The notes under the pieces were generated by a model. That model made no database searches, had not been told where the DNA came from, and was given only the letters and a program-made list of their open reading frames with translations. From assembly GCA_030998225.1 (NCBI GenBank), contig JAPYXD010000555.1, forward strand, positions 7,254,001-7,318,000: DNA of 64,000 nt, read 5' to 3'. Positions 31,373 to 41,029 of the stretch are shown in pieces; positions within the stretch are counted from its first letter, which is position 1; each line of letters begins with the position of its first letter. The DNA is from Diplolepis rosae. Lineage: Eukaryota; Arthropoda; Insecta; Hymenoptera; Diplolepididae. The position numbers and the translations under genes were made by a program.

Positions 31373-32872
31373 TTAACACCGTATCCATAAGGCGCTGAAA
31401 GGTAGCCGGTGCGTTCTTGATCCCCATGGGCATACGAAGGTATTCAAAGTGTCCTCTAGATGATGAGAAAGCGGTTTTTGCTCGGTCTTCAGGGTGTGTT
31501 TCAATTTTCCAAGCTGGTCGAAAATGTCTGAAATGTTGGGCAGTGGATAGGCATCTCCTATTACTTTTTCATTGAGGGCTCGGAAGTCGATTACAACCCT
31601 CCACTTTCTTTCGCCGGATGCATCGAGTTTTTTAGGGACGATCAAAAGTGGTGAGTTATAGGGAGACTCAGAGCTGCCTATGATGCCACTTTTATACTGT
31701 TTCTCTATCTGGGCATGTATTTGCTCAGTAGCCTCATGAGGTGACATGTATTGTTTCTTAACGATGATTTTATCATCGATGGCCGGAATTCGATGCTGGA
31801 TCAGATGAGTGGAGGTGAGTTTCTCGCCATTTAAGTAGAAGATGTCAGCATAGTCTTCGGCCCAGCCGAATACATAATCCTTTTCTTCAGGCGACAGGTG
31901 TGACACATGTAAACTTTGTATCACTCTCTTCACGCGATCGGAATGACTTTCTCCCAGCTGTTCCTGAGGATATTCAGACAGGTCTTCTGTCTCCGATTCC
32001 GAGAATTTTTCACCAGGGAATCTGCAGAAATCAAAGGGGATGATTTCTTGTGGTGGGACATTAAATTCTATGTCTTGTTCTGTGGTGTTTATAGCGAGGA
32101 CGTGACACTTGCCATCTTGAGCGGTGACGGCTGCTTCACCTATGTACAATCCTTCTGGGGTATCAATCCTTGGCAGGTACCCTTGATGGATTTCCGAATT
32201 GGACACGTCTATCGCAATGGGTTGCCTGGTTCTTGCTTTGATTTTCAAGATCCTGGCAAAAGGCTTGATTTCCGATTTAAGGGCTTTGTTGGCTTCCTGT
32301 GATTCCGCGTCGACAAATGGAATCGGCGTGATAGGGTTAGATACGGTGACTAGAGTATTATGCCTAAATGAAATTTGTGCTTGTTCCTGCCGTAAGTATG
32401 GTCGTCCTAAGATCCCATCGGGCGAAATAGGGAGTTCGTTTCCTACGACGTGAAATTCTACAGGACTCTTAAAAATCGTGATTTTCACTGTACCAATTGT
32501 TTTCACAGGATCGTTGGTTATGCCGGTGATAAGGATAGAATTCAGGGGTTCGATAATCATATCCAGGCGTAAAGCGTGAAGTTTCACAAGATTCACGTCA
32601 GAGCCTGGGTCGACCAGGAAGGTAGCCCTAGGACCTCGGAATTCGGATGCAGTTAGTTCAACTACTGGTGAGTCTTCTTGGCTGCGTCCCGTTCGAAGGA
32701 CCCTACGGAGTTCTCCTGGAAGTGGACGAACTTGGGACGCTTTTGTATAGTTGAGTGACTCGTCACAGCGTCCGAGCGATGAGTCGATTTGGAGTTTAAA
32801 GCTTCTGATGCTCCTGGAGAGGCTGACCGGGGAGGAGTCATGCTTCCTGTAGTCTTGCTTTGCCCTTGCCAC
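31373..32872 (-). CDS. pol: pol: protease and N-terminal reverse transcriptase (defective)
   Basis: Made as a -1 frameshift product of gag. The protease block reads TFLVDPGSDVNLV, so the active-site triplet is DPG where DTG or DSG is standard, followed by ILGRPYL as the second protease motif. The RT fingers follow (IIGSSESPYNSPLLIVPKK, WRVVIDFRALNEKVI, DAYPLPNISDIFDQLGK). Right after this, near 31495, the segment that should hold motif A with the first catalytic Asp is missing and the frame slips. The C-terminal 40 residues are therefore out of frame. This copy cannot encode an active RT. The listed start Met is not meaningful. Confidence 0.85.
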   Translation of the reverse strand: MARAKQDYRKHDSSPVSLSRSIRSFKLQIDSSLGRCDESLNYTKASQVRPLPGELRRVLRTGRSQEDSPVVELTASEFRGPRATFLVDPGSDVNLVKLHALRLDMIIEPLNSILITGITNDPVKTIGTVKITIFKSPVEFHVVGNELPISPDGILGRPYLRQEQAQISFRHNTLVTVSNPITPIPFVDAESQEANKALKSEIKPFARILKIKARTRQPIAIDVSNSEIHQGYLPRIDTPEGLYIGEAAVTAQDGKCHVLAINTTEQDIEFNVPPQEIIPFDFCRFPGEKFSESETEDLSEYPQEQLGESHSDRVKRVIQSLHVSHLSPEEKDYVFGWAEDYADIFYLNGEKLTSTHLIQHRIPAIDDKIIVKKQYMSPHEATEQIHAQIEKQYKSGIIGSSESPYNSPLLIVPKKLDASGERKWRVVIDFRALNEKVIGDAYPLPNISDIFDQLGKLKHTLKTEQKPLSHHLEDTLNTFVCPWGSRTHRLPFSALWIRC

Positions 32873-34029
32873 GATGAGTTGCCGGGTGCTTTATGACTCT
32901 TTTGGACTGGTGGACATTGCATCATGGCGGGATGAGTAGGGTAAGAGTAGTGGGGTGGATATGGGTAGTTTAATGGGTATTGAGGAAAGGAATATGGATA
33001 TTGAGACTGATAATTAGGTTGATAAGGAGGGTAGGGCAAATGGTATTGACTGTACATGAATGTGTACATTGGGGCCTGGTTTGTTGGAGTGCTAGGTCCT
33101 GTTATTGTCAGAGTTGTGCTTCCCCTTGAATTTGGCCTCTCGGATTTTACCTGCTTCTCCGTATGTTCCATTTGCTTTGAGAAGGGGCTTGGTGAGCGTT
33201 GACGCTCTGACGCAAATTCTCTGGGCCGCGCGATATGATAGGATGACGCAGCGTTTCTTGCTTTCTCAGTATACGTCTGTCGTTCTTCGGCATGCAGGGC
33301 GTGTTCAAATGCCTCACTAAGATCTTTTGGATTGCGAGTGTCGACAAAAATTGATATATCGTCTGGTAGGCCCCTAATAAAGGCGTCTAAAGCACAGTCG
33401 ATCACTGGCTTCATCATAATGGCGCTTTCTTTGGTGGGTCCGTACGTGCCTGTATATTTTTCTTCAATCGCGTGTCTAGCGCCACTCAAAAGGCCTTGTA
33501 CACGATCGTTATAATCGCTCACGGTTTCCGATTGTTTCATCCGGAGGTTAACGATAGATTCGAAGTACCATTGGTACTTTTTCGTCGGCGCGAATCTTTT
33601 CTTTAGGTGCGCTATTAGGTCTTTTACCCTAGAGAACTGTTTGTCGCGGACGCTTTCCCGAGCTACACCTTTGAGCTTGGCTAACACGGCCTTGATGAAA
33701 CCGGGTTCCGTAATGTCGGTTACAAATACTGCTCCGTTTGCGACATCCTGTAAGAATTCTTTTAGGGGCGGATTTTTACCGTCGAATTGGGGGATATGGT
33801 ATGTACTCTGCTGCAGAGTCATACATTCCAATACCGATGCCATTGCCGCGCTCGTATTTAAATTGAGATAGGACGCGGGGGTCGGAATATTCGCAGGGTC
33901 TCCGGTTAATGAATCCGAGACACTTTGGTTTAAGAGTATTTGAGTATCCTGTTCGGGATCCGTATCCAAGTTGTTTCGACCGTGGTCGTCCCCATGTTGG
34001 GGCGGGTTCCGATTTACGTTTCTAGGCAT
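32662..34029 (-). CDS. gag: Gag polyprotein
   Basis: The 455-aa structural protein is expected to form the particle core. Residues about 75-250 look like a Ty3/gypsy capsid (IPQFDGKNPPLKEFLQDV, LKKRFAPTKKYQWYFESI, AFIRGLPDDISIFVDTRNP). No CCHC zinc knuckle is present, as in errantiviruses. The region 325-372 is Tyr/Pro-rich (PYPPYQPNYQSQYPY). The gene overlaps pol by 211 bases, with pol in the -1 register and a slippery heptamer inside the overlap. The frame is intact. The ATG sits 51 bases downstream of a stretch without further in-frame coding and is the natural start. Confidence 0.88.
   Translation of the reverse strand: MPRNVNRNPPQHGDDHGRNNLDTDPEQDTQILLNQSVSDSLTGDPANIPTPASYLNLNTSAAMASVLECMTLQQSTYHIPQFDGKNPPLKEFLQDVANGAVFVTDITEPGFIKAVLAKLKGVARESVRDKQFSRVKDLIAHLKKRFAPTKKYQWYFESIVNLRMKQSETVSDYNDRVQGLLSGARHAIEEKYTGTYGPTKESAIMMKPVIDCALDAFIRGLPDDISIFVDTRNPKDLSEAFEHALHAEERQTYTEKARNAASSYHIARPREFASERQRSPSPFSKQMEHTEKQVKSERPNSRGSTTLTITGPSTPTNQAPMYTFMYSQYHLPYPPYQPNYQSQYPYSFPQYPLNYPYPPHYSYPTHPAMMQCPPVQKSHKAPGNSSWQGQSKTTGSMTPPRSASPGASEALNSKSTHRSDAVTSHSTIQKRPKFVHFQENSVGSFERDAAKKTHQ
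32794..32800 (-). promoter_or_regulatory. -1 ribosomal frameshift site UUUAAAC (gag to pol)
   Basis: In the sense strand TTTAAAC lies in the gag/pol overlap. In the gag frame it reads T TTA AAC (Leu-Asn in EALNSK) and after a -1 slip TTT AAA (Phe-Lys in RSFKLQ), exactly the frames of the two ORFs. About eight bases downstream GACTC can pair with GAGTC, a possible stimulatory stem. The register match is seen directly; activity is inferred. Confidence 0.8.
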
Positions 34030-34094
34030 GTTGTTGTAATGCTAGCAAAATCGATATAGGAGAGAAAAATGTTTTTAGGCCAACGTGTATCGTA

Positions 34095-34111
34095 GACCAC
34101 CCCGGAATATT
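34095..34111 (-). promoter_or_regulatory. Leader copy of the AATATTCCGGGGTGGT motif
   Basis: It lies about 65 bases upstream of the gag start and matches the words at 24481-24500 and 27995-28011. Confidence 0.35.
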
Positions 34112-34538
34112 GTGACGCTTAATATATAAATATATGTACAGACACGTGACACAATAGCTTATGTTATATACCTTAATTTCTAAAATAGAGTTAGGCGCTA
34201 TATTAGGGAGGGTTTACCAACCTGCACAGGTTACGCGTGGTTTACCTGAGTTTATACCGGTTGCATATGCCAATTCCGGGACACATCTGAGTTATTCGTA
34301 TGTGCTGATAAGGCTTTGCCTGAAGGAATTGCTATGGTGATTGTACGGCAATTTATAAATTATAAGTGAAACTCGTGGAGCCGTTGTTGGCTCAGCTGTG
34401 CAGGGTTGTACCACACTCTAATATGGCGCGCCTATCACACCTTAAACGAGAAGCAAAATCTTGTAATCGAGTTTCGAAAACAATGTTGTAACCTTAGATT
34501 AGTGTTAGGCTTTAGGTTTTTACTTCTTTAAATGTGGC

Positions 34539-35165
34539 TTAGAATTCAGAGTCACTAATCAGTATGGTCCTGTCGGTAGACTTTAAGCTCTCAGAAACTA
34601 TTATTTCCGCGTCACTTGGTACTTCTGTTTCCGAATCTGAGGATAAGTTTATTATGGATGACTCGGACTCTGAAGCTAGGTCTATGACAGGTACTCCTAA
34701 TTCTAGATTTGAATGTTTTGAAAATTGAGCTTCGCAGAGCTTTTGGCCTGGTTTTTTAACTAGAGGTTTGTGTTCGTACACTTGTTTGAATTTGAGAGAC
34801 GTGGCCGGAACCTGTAACGAGTCTACCTTTTTAGACGTTTTTTTCTGAATTATACTATCTGCTCGTTCCAGAAGGGATTCGAACAGACTTGAAAATTCGT
34901 CGAAATTTTTAATTTAGCGAATTTGGTCCGGATTTTCACTTATAATTGACTGCGTTACCTGCCCCTGAAATTCTGCGAATTGCTTTCTTTGGCGCAAGTC
35001 CCTTCCTCCTCTAGGGCGTTTTCGGCGAGAGATGTCAATGGCCACCGGTAGATGCGACATGAAGTTAGTAGGAAAAAAGCGAAGGAAATTTCTCTCTCTT
35101 TTCCTTACTAATAGAAATTTAACCGAAAGTTGTATATCAGACTGGGTTTTAAATAAATTTTTCAT
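34539..35165 (-). pseudogene. Accessory ORF upstream of gag, one in-frame stop
   Basis: A frame of 209 codons from ATG at 35165 to 34539 is broken only by TAA at 34911-34913. The first part is very basic (ISRRKRPRGGRDLRQRKQ). The second part ends in an acidic, Ser-rich tail (DLASESESSIINLSSDSETE). I do not recognise it. Errantiviruses usually have no ORF before gag. The basic and SUMO-interaction-like acidic segments might suggest nucleic-acid or nuclear binding, but that is speculation. 34112-34538 is leader sequence with nothing recognised. Confidence 0.45.
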
Positions 35166-35355
35166 TACCCTAAACGCATAAAAGAGAAAGGAAATAACCC
35201 GAGTTCAAATAATTGTCCCGAGACGAAAACCAGTCAAGGTTTGAATCTCGACACAATTAAAGCAGACAGATTAGTAAAGCTAGACTCAAGCACAAACTCC
35301 TTACTAGCCTAGCTAACTCAGGGTGTAATTGGGGTTGCTAGAGTGTTTCGTGTGA

Positions 35356-35612
35356 TTTCAATTCCTTCGGCGGACTATCGCGGGAATAGAATTGAAATTG
35401 TCAAAATTGGCACCCCCTGCGGGATTATCGCGGTGGTTCACCTATTTTGCACAAAACACTACTATGGATTTTTTTTAAATTGAGAAGTTTCAATCCCTTC
35501 GGCGGACTATCGCGGGAATAGAATTGAAACTGTCGAAATTGGCACCCCCTGCGGGATTATCGCGGCGGTTCACCTATTTCGCTCAATTTAAGGATTTTAT
35601 CAGGATTGGATT
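35356..35612. repeat. Leader repeat family 1, copies 1 and 2
   Basis: Two direct copies (35356-35449 and 35477-35612) share 'cggcggactatcgcgggaat', then 'tggcaccccctgcgggattat' with 'cgcgg.ggttcacctatt'. A third copy is at 36885-37032. Each unit contains the word TATCGCGG twice (six in all), which could be binding sites for a host factor. Confidence 0.85.
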
Positions 35613-35747
35613 TCGGGTAGTGGTTCTTCTATGCGTTAGTCAAATCGTAACATGATCTTCACACACAGATTAAATTTTACCAAGAAAGAAAACCCTGATT
35701 AATTTTGTTTAGTAAAAAGTAAATAAAAATATTTATAAAAAAATAGT

Positions 35748-36083
35748 AAATAAAATAAAGTTGATGTTAAGTCACACAAGTTAGCCTCAAGGTCAAACCC
35801 TTGAGTGACTTGATTGCCTTTATTTTATTCTAGGATAAGGTACCAAAACTAGGAGGGTGGGAAATGCAAATAAAATAAAGCCGATTGTTAAGTCACACAA
35901 GTTAGCCTCAAGGTCAAACCCTTGAGTGACTTGATTGCTTTTATTTTATTTTAAAAGGAAGTATGAATCATGTAATAAGAATCGAATGATAGATTTCGAA
36001 TAAAATAAGGTTAAATATTAGTCACACAAGTTAGCCTCAAGGTCAAACCCTTGAGTGACTTGTTAACTTTTATTTTATTCTAG
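35748..36083. repeat. Leader repeat family 2: three hairpin units
   Basis: Units at 35748-35830, 35868-35951 and 35999-36083 share 'gttagcctcaaggtcaaacc'. Each is a dyad: AGTCACACAAG...CTTGAGTGACT nested within AATAAAATAA...TTATTTTATT. The near identity of three spaced hairpins points to a functional or recently amplified leader module. 36084-36530 is AT-rich with (ataat)-type repeats. Confidence 0.85.
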
Positions 36084-36534
36084 AATGTAATGGGCGACAA
36101 ATGAAGTATAAATTTAGAGGAAAAAAAAAATTAAAAATGGCCACAAAATTTTAATTTTGACTCCAGATCACTTTAGGATAGTTTGGTGGTCAATAAGTGG
36201 CTAATCAGAATGATTAGAATTAATTTATCAATAATTAATTAACAATAATCACCAGGCAAAAAGAATAGAATTATAACATTATATTACAACATACATTATA
36301 TTGATACAATGTCAATAGTGTTAAACAATTGATAATTAATAATTATTGGATTAAATTAATACAATATAATTATATATAATTATATATAATAATAATATCT
36401 ACAATTATATATAATCGATGTGATTAAATTAATAAATAACAATAATCAATAATCAAAATATATATAATGTATATCATACGAAAAATAAGTTGGAAAAGTA
36501 ATTTGGAATAAAATTGATGTTCAAAATTTAGTCT

Positions 36535-36840
36535 TTCTGCTAAAGAGCATAAAAGCTTAAATTTCAGAATTAACCTTCTGCTGAAAAGCATAAAGGGGAA
36601 TTCTCAAGAACACAAGTTTAGGAAAATAAAATAATTTTCTTTTTCGAATTAATGCTTTCTGCTAAAGAGCATAAAAGACTTAATTCTAGAATTGACACTC
36701 TGCTAAAGAGCATAAGTGTAAATTCTTAATGAAAGAAAAGTTGGAATAAAAATTGAAGTTTAAAATTCAGTCTCTCTGCTGAAGAGCACAAGAGCTTGAA
36801 TTTCAGAATTAACTTTCTGCTAATGAGCACAAAAGCGAAT
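36535..36840. repeat. Leader repeat family 3: six copies of TCTGCTAAAGAGCATAAAAG
   Basis: Six near copies occur in three pairs, about 117 bases from pair to pair (near 36536, 36577, 36656, 36700, 36773, 36816). Two are TCTGCTGAAGAGCACAAGAG-like variants. Nature unknown; it resembles a clustered protein-binding array. Confidence 0.8.
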
Positions 36841-36884
36841 TCTCAAAACTCAATTTTATTTATTTTTGGAGAGAAAGGATTATT

Positions 36885-37032
36885 TAAATTGAGAAGTTTC
36901 AATCCCTTCGGCGGACTATCGCGGGAATAGAATTGAAACTGTCGAAATTGGCACCCCCTGCGGGATTATCGCGGTGGTTCACCTATTTCGCTCAATTTAA
37001 GGAATTAATCAGGATTAGATTAAGGGTAGTGG
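36885..37032. repeat. Leader repeat family 1, copy 3
   Basis: Same unit as 35477-35612, including flanking 'aaattgagaagtttcaatcc' and 'ctcaatttaaggaa.t.atcaggatt'. Confidence 0.85.
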
Positions 37033-37308
37033 AGTTTGGATAATCAATAATATAATATATGTATTATATTATAATATCACATCAATATATATGAAGAATT
37101 TAAATTTTAAGAAAATTTTTAAAGTTCCAGACTTGAAAAATGTCAGAACTAATTGAATTTAAAATTTCGGAAAAATTGTAATTTTTTTCTTTTTCTTGAA
37201 GCTGAGATGGAAAATATAATTACAAGAAAATTTGGAAAAGTGAAAGTGTGCTAGTAACAGAGAGTTACTAGTAAACGTAGCCGGTGGAGAATAGCGCGAA
37301 AGACCGAA

Positions 37309-37326
37309 ATCCCAGCGCTGCCACCA
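37309..37326 (-). promoter_or_regulatory. Primer binding site, tRNA-Leu-like
   Basis: The sense strand reads TGGTGGCAGCGCTGGGAT six bases after the 5' LTR. Its complement ends CGCTGCCACCA, the acceptor end of a tRNA beginning GGCAGCG. Insect tRNA-Leu genes end in ...CCGCTGCCA, so tRNA-Leu is the likely primer; the exact isoacceptor is not fixed. Confidence 0.65.
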
Positions 37327-37332
37327 ACAGTT

Positions 37333-39730
37333 TGTTACGTACGGGTGGTAGGGATAAATAAATAATTAAATATTATAAATAATAAATTAATATTTATTTA
37401 AAAGATGAAAAAGTGTACGCGGAGGCTTCACAAACTGTAGGACACTTTTGTGTCCCTTTTTTTATTTTTAAGTAGGATCGTTTTCGGAATCCTTACTTTC
37501 TCTACCGGCTACTAGAAAGGAATATAAAATGCTAGAATTTCGATGAAAAGAAAATATCTACTAAATTTCGGAAAGGCTCAATCAGGAGATTTTGCTTCTA
37601 TATTCAAATAAAATATTATAAATTGAGAACGATACAGCTTACCGATATTTGTAGTTAACTCTACCAGTTGGTAGGACAAGGGTTGGAGAAGAAGGCTGTC
37701 TTCGATGTCACCCTTGATTTTCTGACTCAACTGGGCTTTTAAAAATTCTGTGATGCGTGACTAAAACTAGTCACTCTTGTTCATTTTTCACCGATTGCAC
37801 GTGTTTGCAATTAATGCACACACACGAATTCTCGACACTTTTGCCTTGTTAATTTTATAAAAATTAAAAGATGGATGGTTTCGAACCAGAAAGAAAACAG
37901 TACTTTTAAATTGTATTCTTTCTCCACTTTTAATCGTTTATAACCTTAATGTGGCTTCTCGAAAAATATCTTCTCGTCGTTTTGAGATTCGACGACAGGA
38001 TTATTTTTCGGAACTTTGTTTTTCAACGCCAGGCTGTACACGCACAGTTAACTCTCGCGGCTAACCGACCACCGACGCACTCAAAATATTATTTCAGAAG
38101 CGTAGTGATAAAAATTTTACTTGTATAATTTTTTAGCGCGACAACCCCGTGAACGGCTTTCGTCGGAGGAAAGATTTTAGAAGTATTTACGTCCGCCCAA
38201 GTAAAATCCCCAATTTGTAGCCCTGGCTAGGTCTTTTCACGAATCTAGGTCAACTATCCAGGTGATAGGACTTACTTGTTCCGAACCGCGGACGGGCGAA
38301 TGCAAAGAACCGTGTCTTGCTTTTTAGAGTTCTTACCCGGAGTAAGAAACTCGTCAGACTGCGTTTTTTATTTCAAATTGATTGATTTTTATGGAATTGT
38401 ATCGATGTCATACAGGTGGGGAATAGTGATGACTTGGAAATATTTCTATGTGGCGTGATTTCTGTGAAGAGGAATTTTTGCTGAGAAAGAATTTGGAAAT
38501 ATTGAAGACCTAAATACTTGGTAGTTTTGAAATTCTTCATGTCTATTGCCAAGTGAGAATTTTTGTTGACTTGGTATTTTATTAGTTAATGATAATTTCT
38601 GGATTATTCCAGAATTTTAACAAGTCGTAGGTCAATATCAGGATTTTAGATTGACCTTTAGAATTTTTTGGAATCTGACACCTTTTCGATTTTTCATATT
38701 TTCAGAAAAATGTTGGTTCAGATTCTGTTGGTTCAGATTCTGTTGGTAATGTATTACTCACTGGCTGACAATTTTTCAGCTACTCAAAGTTTAGGTATAA
38801 TAAATAATAGGAACAGTGATTTAATGGATTGAGGTGGTTTCAGGAATACTATTGTATGCATAACATCGATACCAGCGGTCAAAGATTTCAGCGCGTGGTC
38901 TCTAACATGCGTAGGATCCGTCAAAGTCGGTGCGTACAGGCGAGCGTAAGCTGTTTACGACAGGCGTAAGGTGTCGTGACATCACCGCAAGGGTTATACC
39001 TGCGCTTACAGCCACTAGGGTCCAGCTTACGTGTGTGTGAGCATTTTCGTTTTCCTTTTCCTTCTTTCTCCGTTATTTATCCTACCTACGTGCGTTCGCT
39101 GTTTTCTCGCATTCTCTTCTCTATCGTTCTTTACAATTTTTAAACTTCCACGTTTTTCTTAATCTTCATTCATTCCATTTACATTATTTTAATTCATTCT
39201 TCCATTCTTACTTCATGCCTGCTTAATTTAATTTTATTATATATTTACATGCATACATTTAGGTGCCAATATCTTTTGTCATAATTGGCACGTGAATATA
39301 TGCACACACATTATAACATGGACACAAATCTAAACGCTCAAGTTAGCGTTATTATGAATAACCCATGTTATATTATCTATAATAATATAACAAAAGTATA
39401 CAATACATATATATATATATAATATTATAGATCATACATATACACATATATACCTATAACCTTATTTATTATTATAAACAATCTTTCCCATTGCATGGAG
39501 ATTGTTGTTTTAATTTTGAGTTTTCTTAATATGTTTAGGTCCTTGAACCGACCCCTTTACCTGCCTCTGCTGAGCGTGCAAAAGCGCTCAGGTTACGAGA
39601 ACCCTGAATGAACTATATATTGTTTATTTGAGTCTTCCGTAAATACTTCGCTTGGGTAATAATAAAATATTTTTATGAAATTACAACTTATTATAATTTT
39701 TAATATTTTATTCACGGTTTGCTCGTAACA
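37333..39730 (-). repeat. 5' LTR (2398 bp)
   Basis: Direct repeat of 22086-24480. I count about 20 single-base differences plus two short indels (under about 1 percent). It contains the promoter and poly(A) functions by analogy, but no TATA box could be assigned with confidence. Confidence 0.93.
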
Positions 39731-39781
39731 GAGGGAACATATTCTATAAATTTAAAAACGGATTTGGTTAAGTACAATGTA

Positions 39782-40707
39782 CTACTGTGATCAAATTGAA
39801 AGGTGAATTTTAAATTTAAACTTCCCGGGGATTTTGGAACCTAAATTTTTTTTTCCATAAGTTGGTAGTACTGTTAGTGACATCTGTGCCAAATTTCACA
39901 TCAAAATATTCATTAGTGTTTGAGTTACGCTTTTTTTTGTGAGGTATTAAAATTTAATTCTGCGATTTTTACAATGTCTTTATTTATTGAACAAAGAAGT
40001 TGCATTAAATTCTGTTTGCGGAATGAATTTTCGGCTGCGGAAACGTTGAGGATGCTGCAGAAAGCATTTGGGGATCAGTCTCCGTCTTCAAAGAATGTTT
40101 ACAAGTGTTACAATGAGTTCAAGCCAGGTCGCGAGAGTGTTGAAAAAAATGTGGTGTCAAATCGGCGAAAATCATCAACTGATGAACATCACGTCAAGCA
40201 AGTCAAAGAAATGGTGCTCAAAAATCTTCGATTGACGATTAGAGACGTCGCTGATAGTTTACAAATATCATTTGGATCGGTGCAAGCGATTTTGAAGAAC
40301 GATTTGGGACTGAGAAGAGTCAAATCTCGATTGGTACCAAAAACACTCAAACACACGGCACTGGTTTTACGCGTTCATTTCGTCAAAACTTCAACAAATA
40401 TCGTTCCGCAACCATCGTATTCACCTGATTTAGCTCCGTGTGACTTCTGGTTGTTCAGCAAACTCAAGAGACCGCTCCGGGGACACCGTTTTGACTCGAT
40501 TGAGGAGATAAAAACCGAATCGCTGAAGGCTTTGAAGACTATTCCGAAGGAGGACTTTGCCAAGTGTTTTGATGATTGGAAAATTCGTTGGCATAAGTGT
40601 ATCGCGGTGGAAGGGGATTACTTCGAAGGAGACGAAATAGATTTGGAACAATAAGTAAGGATTTTAAAAGTAATAATAAAATTCACCTTTCAATTTGATC
40701 ACAGTAG
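39782..40707 (+). mobile_element. Mariner element, internally deleted, 926 bp
   Basis: Termini CTACTGTGATCAAATTG and the exact complement are flanked by TA (39780-39781 and 40708-40709). The transposase frame inside has lost its catalytic centre. It is inserted in the 3' tail of the Penelope element, just beside the LTR insertion. Confidence 0.92.
39974..40654 (+). pseudogene. Mariner transposase with the catalytic core deleted
   Basis: The open frame starts [20 protein letters not shown] and includes both DNA-binding helix-turn-helix blocks ([39 protein letters not shown]) up to [11 protein letters not shown]. It then jumps in frame to [29 protein letters not shown]. About 100 residues, including the first two catalytic Asp positions, are missing; only the third (SPDLAPCDF) remains. 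The joined product could bind TIRs but not cut, as in known repressor-like mariner deletions (inference). It ends DEIDLEQ. Confidence 0.88.
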
Positions 40708-40709
40708 TA

Positions 40710-40935
40710 TATGGTGGTGGGTAATAAAGACAAAAGAGGACGAAAGAAAGAAAAACATGGAAGGGGTTTTGGAAGGTTACCTTCTTTTTTCTTTCCTCCT
40801 TTTTTGTTTGTTTTCCCAAGGTATTTTCTACTTGTGATTTTGGTCCAAATTTGGTTGTGTTTTTGTATTTTGGGGATTCGATTACTTTCGAATTCTCGAA
40901 AGTTTTAATCATATACGATGTTGTAAATGACATCA
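40710..40935 (+). repeat. Penelope 3' tail
   Basis: 'ggtggtgggtaataaagaca' followed by C/T-rich 'ccttcttttttctttcctcc' is collinear with the inverse complement of 57040-57291. It is followed at 40936-41033 by a run of 'gacgtcatttacgac' words. ORFs here are not genes. Confidence 0.65.
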
Positions 40936-41029
40936 TAATTTTGGATAGTATGCGATGTCGTTTGCGATGTCGTATACGACGTCATTTACGACGTCATTTA
41001 CGACATCGTATATGGTGTCGTATTTTACA

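Larger units (their letters stand above)
22086..39730 (-). mobile_element. Errantivirus-like Ty3/gypsy LTR retroelement, 17.6 kb, with env and an extra RNase H1
   Basis: LTRs lie at 22086-24480 (3') and 37333-39730 (5'), begin TGTTACG and end CGTAACA. The whole is flanked by GAGGG (22081-22085 and 39731-39735). In the coding direction (minus) it carries: PBS, a 3.3-kb leader with three repeat families, a small ORF, gag, pro-RT-RNase H, an ORF with cellular-type RNase H1, integrase and env. This gene set (gag, pol, env) is that of insect endogenous retroviruses. At 17.6 kb it is about twice the usual length. About 20 differences between the LTRs indicate a recent insertion, yet pol is frame-broken and lacks RT motif A, so this copy cannot move by itself. 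Confidence 0.93.

Noticed and set aside
35748..37032. Spaced near-identical repeats considered as a CRISPR array
   Set aside because: Unit lengths, variable spacers and location in an LTR element leader in animal DNA do not fit CRISPR.
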